A stretch of DNA of 64,000 nucleotides from Cryobacterium fucosi (GCF_004403515.1 NZ_SOHH01000064.1:9989-73988), one strand, 5' to 3'; numbered from the stretch's first letter, positions 7,957-17,970 are shown. Numbers and translations are program-made. Notes: generated by a model not told the origin, from the letters alone.

Positions 7957-9321
7957 CTACTCCTCGTGGGGCCGCTCGGTGTTGTCGTCGCGCAGCAGGT
8001 CCTCGAGGGCCTGGTCGACCTCGTCGAGCACGGGCTCCGCGCCCTGGGCCGAACTGGTCAGCCGGGCGACCAGATTCTGCGGGTCGTCGAGGTCGGCGCT
8101 CGTGGGCAGAAGGTCGGGGTGCGCCCAGAGCTGGTCGCGCGCCTCGTTGCCGACGGCATCCGTCACGGCCTGCCACATGGCGGCGGCCTCCCGCAGTCGG
8201 CGGGGCCGGAGTTCCAGCCCGACCAGGGTGGAGAAGGCGGACTCGGCGGGGCCGCCGGACGCCCGGCGCCGCTTGACGGTCTCGGCGATCGCGTCCGCCT
8301 TGGGCAGCCGTCCGGTCGCCTCCATCGTGACCACGTCGACCCAGCCCTCGACCAGGGCCAGGATGGTCTCCAGCCGATCGAGTGCGGCCAGTTGCGCGTC
8401 GGTCTTCGGCGGGATCAGCGACCCGTTCACCATGGCCTGGCGCAACTCCTCCGGGTTTGACGGGTCGAAGCCCTCCGCCAGTTCCTCGAGTCGGCTGGAA
8501 TCGATACGGATCCCGCGCGCGAACTCGGTGATCGAACTGATCAGGTGCAGCCGAAGCCAGCGCGAATGGCGGAACAGCCGCGCGTGCGCGAGTTCGCGCA
8601 CCGCCAGGTAGATCTGCACCTGGTCGGCGGGCACGTCGAGTCCGTCGCCGAACTCGGCGACGTTCTGGGGGACCAGGGCAGCCTGCTGGTCGCTGAGAAG
8701 CGGGATCCCGACGTCGCCGCCCGAGACGACCTCGCTCGCGAGCTGGCCGACGACCTGCCCGAGTTGCATCGCGAAGAGGGTGCCGCCGATGCTGCGCATG
8801 ACCTGGCTCGCACCGGCCATCATACCTTGCAGTTCCTCGGGGGCCTGTTCGGTGAGCACCCGGGTCAGTGAGTCGGAGATACTGGTCGCGACCGGCTCGG
8901 CCAGCTGGGTCCAGAGCGGCATGGTCGCGATGACCCATTCCTTGCGGGTCATCAATCGGGGCGACGTGGTGAGTTCGGCGACGGAGATCACATCGTCCAG
9001 CCAGAGGGCGGCGATGTGGAAGGCCTGGTCGAGTTCCGCACGCTCTTTCGGGGTCGGCGAGAGGGCCCCGGCGGCGGCGCGTTCCTGTCCCTGGCTCAGC
9101 GCGACGTCCCAGTTGATGCCGCCGTCGCCGCGCAGCGCACCCTGCAGCTGGCTCATCAACGCGGCGATGCTCGCGGGGTCGCTGGGCAGTCCGGCGGCGC
9201 CGGCGAGTTGGCTCGGATCGATCGACGACTTCCCGGACAGGATGTCGCGCAGCATGTCCCGGAACTCGTCTTCGGGATTGTGACCCTCGTCGGGTCGTGA
9301 GTCGTCGGCCACTTCAGGCAC
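7957..9321 (-). CDS. DUF2342 (zinc-dependent metalloprotease-like) protein
   Basis: This 454-residue protein belongs to the actinobacterial DUF2342 family, often called a zinc-dependent metalloprotease or putative hydrolase. The equivalent of the metal-helix reads VRELAHARLFRHSRWL, which keeps E-x-x-H spacing (E-L-A-H) but is not a canonical HEXXH motif, so peptidase activity is uncertain. The N-terminus is Gly/Asp/Glu-rich (about 1-60) and the last 50 residues are acidic. It is divergent from the YlbL-like protease gene; the same neighbourhood with UPF0182 occurs in mycobacteria. No signal peptide is seen. The function of the family is not established. Confidence 0.8.
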   Translation of the reverse strand: MPEVADDSRPDEGHNPEDEFRDMLRDILSGKSSIDPSQLAGAAGLPSDPASIAALMSQLQGALRGDGGINWDVALSQGQERAAAGALSPTPKERAELDQAFHIAALWLDDVISVAELTTSPRLMTRKEWVIATMPLWTQLAEPVATSISDSLTRVLTEQAPEELQGMMAGASQVMRSIGGTLFAMQLGQVVGQLASEVVSGGDVGIPLLSDQQAALVPQNVAEFGDGLDVPADQVQIYLAVRELAHARLFRHSRWLRLHLISSITEFARGIRIDSSRLEELAEGFDPSNPEELRQAMVNGSLIPPKTDAQLAALDRLETILALVEGWVDVVTMEATGRLPKADAIAETVKRRRASGGPAESAFSTLVGLELRPRRLREAAAMWQAVTDAVGNEARDQLWAHPDLLPTSADLDDPQNLVARLTSSAQGAEPVLDEVDQALEDLLRDDNTERPHEE

Positions 9322-9438
9322 CTCTCAGTCGCGTGCCTCTACGCTATCCGGAGATCGCCTATCCGAGCTGGGAAATGTCCTACGCTGGTGGGTCTCTGGT
9401 GTCCGCCTGTCGCGAACACGCAACCTGGAAGGAACCCG

Positions 9439-10551
9439 GTGGCCCTTTTCACCGATGACGCGCCACCGTCCGGCGAACATCCGCATCGATCGGGCCGCGC
9501 CGGAAGGGCCGGCTGGATCGTGCTCGGCGTCGCCCTCACGATCGGTCTCATCCTCGGGGTGACCCCGTCGCCGTACGTGATCGAGAAGCCGGGGCCCGTC
9601 TACAACACGATCGGCACGGCCAAGCACAACGGCACGGAGACGCCGCTGATCACCATCCCCGGCGAGACCGTGTACCCGACCGAGGGCAGCCTTGACCTGC
9701 TCACGGTCTCGTTGATCGGGAACCCCGGCAACCGGCCGAGCTGGCTGAAGGTCGCCGCGGCGTGGCTGGACCCCCGCCAGGCGGTCATCCCCATCGATGC
9801 CGCCTTCCCGCCGAACGTCACGACCGAACAGCGGGACGACGAAAACCAGGCGATGATGGTCAATTCGCAGCAGGACGCCATCGCCGCGGCGCTGACCAAC
9901 CTCGGCTACGACTACCCGACCGTCGTGTCGGTCGTCTCCCTGCCCAAGGATTCCCCGGCGAAGGGGATCATGAAGGCCGGCGACCAGGTCGTTTCCGTGA
10001 ACGGGGCCGCCGTCGCCGACATCGCCACGCTCCGGAAGGCCCTCAAGGCGAACGGCACCGAGGCCCCCGCCAGCATCGGCATCCTCCGCGACGGCAAGGA
10101 CCTCACCGTGCAGGTTGCCCCCGTGAAGTCCTCCGGGGCCGTGGTCGTCGGCATCAACGTCACAACCTCCTACGACTTCCCGTTCGACGTGAAGATCCAG
10201 CTCGACCAGGTGGGCGGGCCGAGCGCCGGCATGATGTTCGCCCTCGGAATCATCGACAAGCTCACGCCCGGGGCGATCCAGGGCGGGGCGGATGTCGCCG
10301 GCACCGGAACCATCGACCAGGCCGGCACGGTCGGCCCGATCGGCGGCATCCGTCAGAAACTCGAGGGGGCCAGTGAGGCCGGCGTCGACTGGTTCCTGGC
10401 ACCGATAGACAACTGCAACGAGGTCACCGGGCACGTCCCCGACGGGCTCAAGGTCTTCGCGGTGAAGACGCTCGACGATTCGCTGGCGGTGCTGGACGCC
10501 ATCCGCACCGACGGGAACCTGGCCGAGCTGCCCACCTGCCCGGCCGGCTGA
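9439..10551 (+). CDS. YlbL-like membrane PDZ / S16 (Lon-type) protease
   Basis: This 370-residue protein has one transmembrane helix at about 26-45, a PDZ domain at about 160-230 (GIMKAGDQVVSVNGA) and a Lon-type S16 peptidase domain after about 240. The Ser-Lys dyad is visible: Ser262 in GGPSAGMMFAL and Lys307 in GIRQKLEG. The catalytic part should face outward. B. subtilis YlbL and mycobacterial homologues have this order. The GTG at 9439 was chosen for its GGAAGGAA Shine-Dalgarno; upstream in-frame codons would only add a short non-conserved leader. UPF0182 follows 106 bp downstream. Confidence 0.9.
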   Translation: MALFTDDAPPSGEHPHRSGRAGRAGWIVLGVALTIGLILGVTPSPYVIEKPGPVYNTIGTAKHNGTETPLITIPGETVYPTEGSLDLLTVSLIGNPGNRPSWLKVAAAWLDPRQAVIPIDAAFPPNVTTEQRDDENQAMMVNSQQDAIAAALTNLGYDYPTVVSVVSLPKDSPAKGIMKAGDQVVSVNGAAVADIATLRKALKANGTEAPASIGILRDGKDLTVQVAPVKSSGAVVVGINVTTSYDFPFDVKIQLDQVGGPSAGMMFALGIIDKLTPGAIQGGADVAGTGTIDQAGTVGPIGGIRQKLEGASEAGVDWFLAPIDNCNEVTGHVPDGLKVFAVKTLDDSLAVLDAIRTDGNLAELPTCPAG

Positions 10552-10657
10552 TCTCCCAGCAGAGGTTCAGGGCCTCGCGGTCAACGTGCAGGTACGGAAC
10601 GAAAGCCCTGTCTAGACTAGAGGTTGACCCTAATCGGACAGAGCAAGAGGCCAATTC

Positions 10658-13552
10658 GTGAGCACAAATTCATCCGCGGGCATCCCCCGACGGAGCAGAG
10701 CCCCCCTCGCCATCACGGCCGCGATCATCGCGGGGCTGGTGATTGTATTCTTCATCTTCGCCGGACTGTACGCGGATGTCCTCTGGTTCGACCAGCTCGG
10801 CTTCCTCAGCGTGCTGACCACCCAATGGCTCGCCGGCACGGTCCTGTTCCTGATCGGCTTCGTGGCCATGGCCCTCCCGGTCTGGGTGAGCATCCAGATC
10901 GCCTACCGGCTCCGCCCCGTCTACGCCAAGCTGAACTCGCAGCTCGACCGGTACCAGCAGGTCATCGAGCCTTTGCGTCGCCTGGCCATGTACGGCATCC
11001 CGGCATTGCTCGGCCTGTTCGCCGGTGTCGCCGCAGCGACCCGGTGGCAGGTCGTGCTGATGTGGCTGAACCGCACCACCACCGGCAAGACCGAGCCCCA
11101 GTTCGGTTTCGACGTCTCGTTCTACCTCTTCGACCTTCCCTTCTTCCAGGCCGTCCTCGGCTTCGCGTCGGCCGTCGTTCTGATCGCCGCCATCGTGGCC
11201 GCCGCGACGAGCTACCTCTACGGGTCGATCCGGGTGAGCGGACGCGACGTGCTCGTCGCCCGTGCTGCCAGGATCCAGATCGCGGTCACCGCCAGCCTCT
11301 ATCTGCTGCTCCAGGCAGTGAGCATCTGGCTCGACCAGTACTCCACCCTGACCGACACGAATGAGCTGTTCACCGGCGCCGGCTACACCGACGTCAACGC
11401 CACGATCCCAGGGCGGGCGATCCTCGCGGGGATCGCAGCCGTCGTCGCCATCCTCTTCCTGGTCACGGCGGTCATCGGCCGCTGGCGCCTGCCCGTCATC
11501 GGCACTGCGCTCCTGATCGTGAGCAGCCTGCTGCTGGGCTCGCTCTACCCGTGGGTGGTGCAGCGCTTCCAGGTCGTCCCCAGCGCCAAGACGCTCGAGT
11601 CGCCGTATATCAAACGCAACATCGACCTCACCAGGGATGCCTATGGCCTGGCCGACGTCGAGGAGGTCCCGTACAACGCGAGCACCACGGCAGAGCCCGG
11701 CGCGCTCCGCGCCGACGCGGAGACCACCGCGAACATCCGCATCCTCGACCCGGCCCTGGTCAGTGACGCGTTCAGCCAGCTCGAGCAGTTCAAGCAGTAC
11801 TACCAGTTCCCGTCGAATCTCGACGTCGACCGGTACGTGATCGACCAGAAGTCGCAGGACACCGTGGTCGCCGTGCGCGACCTCAAGCTCTCCGGCCTCA
11901 ACGCCGGCGCCACCTGGGTGAACTCGACCATCGTCTACACCCACGGGTACGGCGTTGTGGCGGCCTATGGCAACCAGCGTTCTGCCGACGGCCAGCCGGT
12001 CTTCCTCGAATCCGGCATCCCGAGCAGCGGATCGCTCGGCAAGTACGAGCCGCGGGTGTACTTCGGCGAGAGCTCGCCGACCTACTCGATCGTGGGAGCC
12101 GCTGAGGGCAGCAAGCCGGTCGAACTCGACTACCCGTCCGGCACGGAGGGTGCACAGCAGACCTACACGACCTTCACCGGCAACGGCGGCCCGAAGCTCG
12201 ACAACCCGTTCAACAAGCTGATCTACGCGCTGAAGTTCCAGTCGGAGCAGATCTTCCTCGCCAACGACGTGAACGAGAAGTCGCAGATCCTCTACGACCG
12301 CGACCCGGTCACCCGGGTGCAGAAGGTGGCGCCGTACCTCACCCTCGACTCGGACGCGTACCCGTCGGTCGTCGACGGGCGTCTCAAGTGGATCATCGAC
12401 GGCTACACCACCTCGGCCGGCTACCCGTACTCGACCCCGGTCGGGCTGAGCGACGCGATCGCCGACACCGAGACGCCGCCGCAGCCGTTCGCGCTCGACA
12501 ACATCAACTACATGCGCAATGCCGTCAAGGCGACGGTCGACGCCTACGACGGTTCGGTCACGCTCTACGCCTGGGACGACAAGGAGCCGATCCTGAAGAC
12601 GTGGCAGAAGATCTTCCCGTCGACGCTCAAGCCGATGAGCGAGATGAGCGGCGACCTGATGAGCCACGTGCGCTACCCGGCGGACCTCTTCAAGGTGCAG
12701 CGCAAGGTGCTCGGCAAGTACCACGTCACCGACCCCGGCTCGTTCTACTCGGTCGACGACGCCTGGACCACGCCGAACGACCCGGTGTCGCCGTCGACGA
12801 ACACGACCCTGCAGCCGCCGTACTTCCTCACCATGCAGGTGCCCGGGTCGGAGAAGCCGGCCTTCACGCTGTACTCGACCTTCATCCCGGATGCGACCGG
12901 AGCGACCAGCCGCAACGTGCTCACCGGTTATCTCGCCGTGGACGCGGATGCCGGCTCCACCGACGGCAAGCGTGCGGCCGGCTACGGCAAGATCAGGCTC
13001 CTCACCCTGCCGAAGGACGACACCGTTCCCGGCCCGGGCCAGGTGCAGGCGAAGTTCAACGCGGACCCGACCGTGTCCACCCAGTTGAACCTGCTCAAGC
13101 AGGGCCAGTCCAAGGTCCTCAACGGCAACCTGCTCACCCTGCCCGTCGGCGGGGGACTGCTCTACGTGCAGCCCGTCTACGTGCAGTCGACCGGTGAGAC
13201 GAGCTACCCGTTGCTGCAGAAGGTGCTCGTGGCGTTCGGTGATCAGATCGCCTTCGAAGACACCCTCGACAAGGCGCTCGACGTGCTCTTCGGCGGTGAT
13301 TCCGGTGCCAACGCCGGCGACACCAGCGTGCCGCCGACCACGACGACCCCGCCGGCCACCGGAACTACGACCCCTCCGACTTCGACCGGCGACCCGGCGA
13401 AGGATGCCGAGCTCAAGTCGCTCCTGGCCGTCGCCAAGCAGGCGCTGAGTGACAAGCAGGCGGCCCTGACCGCGGGCGACTTCTCCGCCTATGGCGTGGC
13501 CGACAAGAAGCTGGCCGACACCATCGCCAGCATGCTGGCGCTCCTCGGCTAA
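10658..13552 (+). CDS. UPF0182 family membrane protein
   Basis: This 964-residue protein has seven predicted membrane helices in the first ~320 residues: 19-41, 52-75, about 105-127, 160-190, about 205-228, 255-275 and 280-300. A large extracytoplasmic domain follows. Near the C-terminus a Thr/Pro linker (PPTTTTPPATGTTTPPTSTG) precedes a short helical tail, as in other UPF0182 proteins. Function is unknown; large extracellular domains of this type suggest an envelope role. The GTG at 10658 follows AGAGG, with a TAGACT box near 10613. A long open frame on the opposite strand is a shadow of this gene. Confidence 0.9.
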   Translation: MSTNSSAGIPRRSRAPLAITAAIIAGLVIVFFIFAGLYADVLWFDQLGFLSVLTTQWLAGTVLFLIGFVAMALPVWVSIQIAYRLRPVYAKLNSQLDRYQQVIEPLRRLAMYGIPALLGLFAGVAAATRWQVVLMWLNRTTTGKTEPQFGFDVSFYLFDLPFFQAVLGFASAVVLIAAIVAAATSYLYGSIRVSGRDVLVARAARIQIAVTASLYLLLQAVSIWLDQYSTLTDTNELFTGAGYTDVNATIPGRAILAGIAAVVAILFLVTAVIGRWRLPVIGTALLIVSSLLLGSLYPWVVQRFQVVPSAKTLESPYIKRNIDLTRDAYGLADVEEVPYNASTTAEPGALRADAETTANIRILDPALVSDAFSQLEQFKQYYQFPSNLDVDRYVIDQKSQDTVVAVRDLKLSGLNAGATWVNSTIVYTHGYGVVAAYGNQRSADGQPVFLESGIPSSGSLGKYEPRVYFGESSPTYSIVGAAEGSKPVELDYPSGTEGAQQTYTTFTGNGGPKLDNPFNKLIYALKFQSEQIFLANDVNEKSQILYDRDPVTRVQKVAPYLTLDSDAYPSVVDGRLKWIIDGYTTSAGYPYSTPVGLSDAIADTETPPQPFALDNINYMRNAVKATVDAYDGSVTLYAWDDKEPILKTWQKIFPSTLKPMSEMSGDLMSHVRYPADLFKVQRKVLGKYHVTDPGSFYSVDDAWTTPNDPVSPSTNTTLQPPYFLTMQVPGSEKPAFTLYSTFIPDATGATSRNVLTGYLAVDADAGSTDGKRAAGYGKIRLLTLPKDDTVPGPGQVQAKFNADPTVSTQLNLLKQGQSKVLNGNLLTLPVGGGLLYVQPVYVQSTGETSYPLLQKVLVAFGDQIAFEDTLDKALDVLFGGDSGANAGDTSVPPTTTTPPATGTTTPPTSTGDPAKDAELKSLLAVAKQALSDKQAALTAGDFSAYGVADKKLADTIASMLALLG

Positions 13553-13567
13553 ACACCAGCGCACCAT

Positions 13568-13641
13568 CCGCATACGCGGGTGCTGCGCCGTCCTGTCGGT
13601 GGCCCTGCCACCCGCGGCGCGGCGCGGCACCCGCGTATGCG
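13568..13641. repeat. Inverted-repeat element with 16-bp perfect arms
   Basis: The arm CCGCATACGCGGGTGC (13568-13583) is matched by its exact complement GCACCCGCGTATGCGG (13626-13641), with 42 bases between. The inner sequence is itself GC-rich and partly self-complementary. It begins 15 bp after the UPF0182 stop. There is no T-run, so it is not a standard intrinsic terminator. It resembles in plan the element at 39969-40070. Confidence 0.9.
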
Positions 13642-13715
13642 GCGTCTGGGGGGCCTGTGGGGACGGGGGCTGTGGTCGGCCGGTTCGCGAGGCTGTGGTA
13701 AATTTGTAGTCGTAG

Positions 13716-13792
13716 CGCGGGGTGGAGCAGTTCGGTAGCTCGCTGGGCTCATAACCCAGAGGTCGTAGGTTCAAATCCTGCCCCCGCAACCA
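13716..13792 (+). tRNA. Initiator tRNA-fMet (CAT), copy 1
   Basis: This 77-nt gene encodes its own CCA end. Initiator hallmarks are visible: position 1 C opposite position 72 A (mismatched acceptor end), and three G:C pairs in the anticodon stem (CTGGG-CTCATAA-CCCAG). The T arm is GTAGG-TTCAAAT-CCTGC. A promoter-like GGCTGTGGTAAATT lies about 20 bp upstream. It is identical base for base to the copy at 22662-22738. Confidence 0.97.
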
Positions 13793-13838
13793 TGAGCCTT
13801 TCGCGGAACACCTATTGGGTTTTCATGGAAGCGCTTTG

Positions 13839-13886
13839 GACGGGCCGGTTCAGCAGAAATGCTGCATCGGCCCGTCTTCTTTTTTC
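13839..13886 (+). terminator. Rho-independent terminator after tRNA-fMet
   Basis: The stem GACGGGCCG / CGGCCCGTC encloses a second small hairpin (CAGCAGAAATGCTG) and is followed by TTCTTTTTT. It fits termination of the tRNA transcript and insulates the downstream pst promoter. Confidence 0.85.
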
Positions 13887-14164
13887 CTCGCCCGGTCGTT
13901 CTGGAGGGCGCGGGCCTTGGCGCGCCACCGGAATGCCCAGGCTGCCCGCCCATCATCGCTCTGAAAATGAACGCCTCGCATACCCAGAAGCCTGATTCCC
14001 CGCACGCGAAGGCGATCAGAAGCTGTAGATGTATCGACAGAGTCCCGTTAACTTTTGTTCACCGCGTGTTCATATAGACCAACTTCTATAGGTGATGTCG
14101 TCCGTCGGTCGGCAATCACAGTTCACGTTCCGCGGCACCAGCCGCTAAGGAAAGGACCACGAAA
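13887..14164 (+). promoter_or_regulatory. pst operon promoter region with PHO box (14047-14078)
   Basis: Three consecutive PhoP-type repeat units are present: GTTAACTTTT (14047-14056), GTTCACCGCGT (14057-14067) and GTTCATATAGA (14068-14078). The last two are spaced exactly 11 bp apart, as in actinobacterial PHO boxes. A -10-like TATAGG (14087-14092) follows at a distance that would place the box over the -35 region, as expected for an activator. AAGGAAAGGA is the ribosome-binding site for pstS. The region 13887-14046 shows no gene. Confidence 0.8.
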
Positions 14165-15133
14165 GTGTCCCTGCTTTCTTTCAAGACCGCGAGTATCAGC
14201 GCTAGTGTTCTTGCCGCAACCTTGCTCCTCACCGCCTGCGGCGGCCAGTCCACCGGGACCAGCACCGACCCGGAGGCCGGACTGTCCGGCTCCGTCACCA
14301 TCGACGGCTCCTCGACGGTTGCACCGTTGAGCGAGGCCGCCGCCGACCTCTTCCGCGACGTCGAGCCCGGCGTCAACGTCACCGTCGCCACCTCCGGCAC
14401 CGGCGGCGGCTTCAAGGCGTTCTGCGCCGGTGAAACCGACATCTCCGATGCGTCCCGCCCGATCAAGGACGAGGAAATCGCCGCCTGCAAAACGGCCGGC
14501 ATCGAATACACCGAAATCGTCATCGCCAACGACGGCCTGTCCGTTGTGGTCAACCCGGAGAACGACTGGGCCAAGTGCCTGACCGTCGAGCAGCTGAAGA
14601 CCATCTGGGGTCCCGACTCCGAAGGCAAGATCACGAACTGGAACCAGGTTGACCCGGCATTCCCCGACCAGGAACTGAGCCTCTTCGGTGCTGGCACCGA
14701 CTCGGGCACCTTCGACTACTTCACCGCGGCCATCAACGGCGAAGAGGGTGCCATCCGCACCGACTACAGCCCGTCCGAGGACGACAACATCACCGTGCAG
14801 GGCGTCTCGGGCGACAAGGGAGCCATGGGCTTCTTCGGCCTCAGCTACGTCGAAGAGAACAAGGACGCCATCACCGCTATTGAGGTCGACGGCGGCGAAG
14901 GCTGCGTCTACCCCACCAGCGAGACCGTGCAGGACGGCACCTACCAGCCGCTCGGCCGCGCCCTCTACATCTACGTGAACAACGCCGCCTACGCCGAGAA
15001 GGAGCAGCTGCGCACCTTCATCGACTACTACGTGGAGAACGAAGCCAAGGTTGCCGAGGCCGCCCTGTTCATCGGCCTGACCGACGAGCAGAAGACCAAG
15101 GCCCAGGACGAGCTCGCCACGCTCGTCGGCTAG
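14165..15133 (+). CDS. pstS: Phosphate ABC transporter substrate-binding lipoprotein PstS
   Basis: This 322-residue protein has a lipoprotein signal with lipobox LTAC and lipidated Cys25, then a Gly/Thr/Ser-rich linker. The mature part carries PstS phosphate-loop motifs: SVTIDGSSTVAPLSEA, TSGTGGGFKAFCAGETDISDASRP and FGAGTDSGTFDYF. It captures inorganic phosphate outside the membrane and delivers it to PstC/PstA. A GTG start at 14165 follows AAGGA. It is the first gene of pstSCAB and lies under a PHO box. A close match to the phosphate-binding consensus suggests discrimination against arsenate, relevant to the neighbouring ars genes. Confidence 0.95.
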   Translation: MSLLSFKTASISASVLAATLLLTACGGQSTGTSTDPEAGLSGSVTIDGSSTVAPLSEAAADLFRDVEPGVNVTVATSGTGGGFKAFCAGETDISDASRPIKDEEIAACKTAGIEYTEIVIANDGLSVVVNPENDWAKCLTVEQLKTIWGPDSEGKITNWNQVDPAFPDQELSLFGAGTDSGTFDYFTAAINGEEGAIRTDYSPSEDDNITVQGVSGDKGAMGFFGLSYVEENKDAITAIEVDGGEGCVYPTSETVQDGTYQPLGRALYIYVNNAAYAEKEQLRTFIDYYVENEAKVAEAALFIGLTDEQKTKAQDELATLVG

Positions 15134-15191
15134 TCACTCCCGCACGTTCGTCACATCTGATCAGAAGATTCAAGAAGGAGAGAGTGCGTAC

Positions 15192-16145
15192 ATGAGCACA
15201 CTCACCCCCGTTGGCGGCCCGGCTATCCAGCCGGGCCGCCCCGCGGTGTCCCTGATGTCCACCCGACCGCGTCACGGTGAAACTCTCGTCCGGCTCGTAC
15301 TGCGCGCCGCCGCGATTCTGACCATTCTGATCACGATCGGCATCCTGGTCGCCCTCCTGGTGCCGTCAATCGAGTTCTTCCGCACGGTTTCCGTGGCCGA
15401 CTTCCTCTTCGGAGACCGATGGGCGCCTCGGTTCGCGGATGCGTCGTTCGGCGTTCTCCCGCTCATCAGCGCAACCCTGTGGACCTCCGGAATCGCCCTC
15501 CTCGTTGCCATCCCGTTGGGTCTGGGCGCGGCGATCTTCCTCTCCGAATACGCCCTACCGGGCGTTCGGAAGGTACTCAAACCCATACTGGAGATCCTGG
15601 CCGGGATCCCCACGGTCGTCTTCGGCCTTTTCGCCCTTCAATTCGTGCAAGCGACTGTGCTTCGCGAGTGGTTCGCCCTCGACACCGGGGCGTTCAGCGT
15701 GCTGGCCGCGGGACTGGTGATGGGGGTGATGATCGTTCCGACGATCGCCTCGATCAGCGAAGACGCCATGTCGGCCGTTCCGCTGGGAATGCGGCAGGGA
15801 TCCGCGGCCCTCGGCGCGAACCGCATGCAGACCACCGTGCGGGTGGTCTTCCCCGCCGCGCTGTCCGGCATCATCGCGGCCATCGTCCTCGGCGTCTCGC
15901 GAGCCGTCGGAGAGACCATGATCGTCGCGATCGCCGCCGGCGGCCAGGCCCGCATGGTGACCGGCCCGCTCGAACAGGGCCAGACCATGACCGGGTTCAT
16001 CGCAAACGCGGCCCTCGGAGACTCCCGGGTCGGCTCCCTCGAATACGACACTCTCTTCGCCGTCGGCCTGCTCCTGTTCCTCGTCACGCTGCTGTTCAAC
16101 TTCATCAGCATCCGTTTCGTCCGTCGCTTCCGGGAGATCTACTGA
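15192..16145 (+). CDS. pstC: Phosphate ABC transporter permease PstC
   Basis: This 317-residue permease has six predicted membrane helices after a ~35-residue cytoplasmic N-terminus. The binding-protein-dependent permease (EAA) loop is [21 protein letters not shown], here split as [12 protein letters not shown] with [14 protein letters not shown], which contacts PstB. The typical PstC segment [12 protein letters not shown] is present. It forms the phosphate channel with PstA. AAGGAGAGAG provides the ribosome-binding site 5' of the ATG at 15192. Its TGA overlaps the ATG of pstA. Confidence 0.95.
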   Translation: MSTLTPVGGPAIQPGRPAVSLMSTRPRHGETLVRLVLRAAAILTILITIGILVALLVPSIEFFRTVSVADFLFGDRWAPRFADASFGVLPLISATLWTSGIALLVAIPLGLGAAIFLSEYALPGVRKVLKPILEILAGIPTVVFGLFALQFVQATVLREWFALDTGAFSVLAAGLVMGVMIVPTIASISEDAMSAVPLGMRQGSAALGANRMQTTVRVVFPAALSGIIAAIVLGVSRAVGETMIVAIAAGGQARMVTGPLEQGQTMTGFIANAALGDSRVGSLEYDTLFAVGLLLFLVTLLFNFISIRFVRRFREIY

Positions 16146-17059
16146 TGACGCTATTGACAACCGGTCTCGGCGCGCATATCCGCAGCGCGAGCATCCGGGG
16201 CAAGGTCAAGGGCGGCGAGAACAGCGCCCGCTCAATCCTGTTCCTGGTCATTTTGTGGCTGAGCCTGTTCGTCTCCTTCGGCGTGCTCCTGACCCTGATC
16301 ATCACCACGCTCATCGACGGAGCCGACCGGCTCGACGCGCGATTGATCACCGAATTCCCCTCATCCGCCCCCGAGCGAGCGGGCCTCCGGCCGGCGATCC
16401 TCGGCTCGATCTGGGTGATCGGCGTGACCGCGGTCCTCACCATCCCCCTCGGGGTGGCCGCGGCCATCCACCTGGAAGAATTCGCGGACCGCAAGAAGTG
16501 GATAAACCGGGTAATCGAGCTCAACGTGCAGAACCTCGCGGCCGTTCCGTCGATCGTCTACGGTCTGCTCGCCCTGGGCTTTCTCGCACTGCTGGGCGTG
16601 CAGAACAAGAACATCGTCATCGGAGGCGCCCTCGCCCTCGGACTGCTCGTGCTGCCGGTCATCATCATCTCCACCCGCGAGGCGCTGCGGTCCGTACCGG
16701 TGGAGATCCGTCAGGGATCGCTGGCACTGGGCGCGACGCCCCTGCAAACCGTGTGGCGGCAGACCCTGCCCGCATCCGTGCCGGGCATCGCGACCGGAGC
16801 CATCCTCGGCCTATCCCGAGCGCTCGGAGAGGCGGCCCCGCTGTTGGTCTTGGGCGCCCTCGTATTCGTCAGCTTCGACCCCAACGGTTTGCTCAGCGGT
16901 TACACGACGATGCCCATCCAGATCTTCAACTGGACCTCACGCCCGCAGGCCGAGTTGCACGAATTGGCTTCCGCAGCGAGCATCCTGCTGCTGGGAATCC
17001 TGATCGCCATGAACGGTCTCGCCATTTTTATTCGCAACCGCTACCAGCAGCGCTGGTAA
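16145..17059 (+). CDS. pstA: Phosphate ABC transporter permease PstA
   Basis: This 304-residue permease has six predicted helices. The first is [19 protein letters not shown], followed by the ~45-residue external loop seen in PstA. The EAA loop is [20 protein letters not shown] and the conserved [19 protein letters not shown] segment follows helix 2. It pairs with PstC to translocate phosphate. The ATG at 16145 lies in TGATG, overlapping the pstC stop by one base, which indicates translational coupling. Confidence 0.95.
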   Translation: MTLLTTGLGAHIRSASIRGKVKGGENSARSILFLVILWLSLFVSFGVLLTLIITTLIDGADRLDARLITEFPSSAPERAGLRPAILGSIWVIGVTAVLTIPLGVAAAIHLEEFADRKKWINRVIELNVQNLAAVPSIVYGLLALGFLALLGVQNKNIVIGGALALGLLVLPVIIISTREALRSVPVEIRQGSLALGATPLQTVWRQTLPASVPGIATGAILGLSRALGEAAPLLVLGALVFVSFDPNGLLSGYTTMPIQIFNWTSRPQAELHELASAASILLLGILIAMNGLAIFIRNRYQQRW

Positions 17060-17079
17060 TCGCAAGACAGGAACCAGTG

Positions 17080-17970
17080 ATGACCAGCGACTCCCGCTCC
17101 GCGAGCTATTCAACGAACGCCGAAATCAAGCCGGCTCTTCACGTCACGCCTCAGCACGGGCATCGGGGAGGGCTTCTGCCCGAACTCCCGAAGCCGATCC
17201 TGGAATGTAGCGACGTGAACGTGTACTACAGCGACTTCCGTGCCGTGACCGGGGTTGACCTGGTCTTCGGCCAGAACGAGATCACCGCGATGATCGGTCC
17301 CTCTGGTTGCGGAAAATCCACCCTGCTGCGGTCCCTGAACCGGATGAACGACCTCATTGTCGGTGCACGCGTGGAAGGCTCCGTCACTTTCCAAAGCGAA
17401 GACATCTATGCCAAGGAGGTCGATGCCATCGAGGTGCGACGCCGGATCGGTATGGTTTTCCAGAAGCCCAACCCCTTCCCGAAATCCATCTACGACAACA
17501 TCGCTTACGGGCCGCGCGTGATCGGCATGAAAGCGTCGAACATGGACGACCTCGTCGAGGAAGCTCTGACCCGTGCAGCCCTGTGGGGCGAAGTCAAGGA
17601 CAAGCTCAAACAGTCAGCGTTCGGACTCTCCGGCGGGCAGCAGCAGCGCCTGTGCATCGCCCGCACAATCGCCGTCAAACCCGACGTGATCCTGATGGAC
17701 GAGCCCTGCTCCTCACTCGACCCGATCGCGACGAGCAAGATCGAAGACCTCATGTTTGAGCTACGCGAGGACTACACAATCGTCATCGTGACTCACAATA
17801 TGCAACAGGCCGCGAGAGTCGCCGACCGAACAGCATTCTTCACAGCCCTCGCCAGTGAGGACACCGGTGACCGAACCGGCGTCCTGGTTGAATTCGACAA
17901 GACCCAGAAAATCTTTGAGTCCCCCTCGGACCAGCGCACCGAGGACTACATTTCGGGTCGGTTCGGGTGA
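17080..17970 (+). CDS. pstB: Phosphate ABC transporter ATPase PstB
   Basis: This 296-residue ATPase has Walker [11 protein letters not shown]-loop [14 protein letters not shown] (typical PstB), signature [13 protein letters not shown], Walker B VILMDEP and switch His in VTHNMQQA. A ~35-residue N-terminal extension precedes the ABC domain. It powers PstCA. The ATG at 17080 follows GACAGG; a GTG three bases upstream is also possible. Its stop overlaps the GTG of the next gene by GTGA. No phoU follows, unlike many pst operons. Confidence 0.95.
   Translation: MTSDSRSASYSTNAEIKPALHVTPQHGHRGGLLPELPKPILECSDVNVYYSDFRAVTGVDLVFGQNEITAMIGPSGCGKSTLLRSLNRMNDLIVGARVEGSVTFQSEDIYAKEVDAIEVRRRIGMVFQKPNPFPKSIYDNIAYGPRVIGMKASNMDDLVEEALTRAALWGEVKDKLKQSAFGLSGGQQQRLCIARTIAVKPDVILMDEPCSSLDPIATSKIEDLMFELREDYTIVIVTHNMQQAARVADRTAFFTALASEDTGDRTGVLVEFDKTQKIFESPSDQRTEDYISGRFG

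Noticed and set aside
7957-9321. Classical HEXXH zinc protease
   Set aside because: The aligned helix reads RELAHARLF, so the canonical motif is absent; only the family name is retained.
10670-13789. Long minus-strand open frame opposite UPF0182, beginning in the tRNA-fMet gene
   Set aside because: It mirrors the codon bias of the true plus-strand gene. Its opening peptide is the translated complement of the tRNA, a common false ORF.
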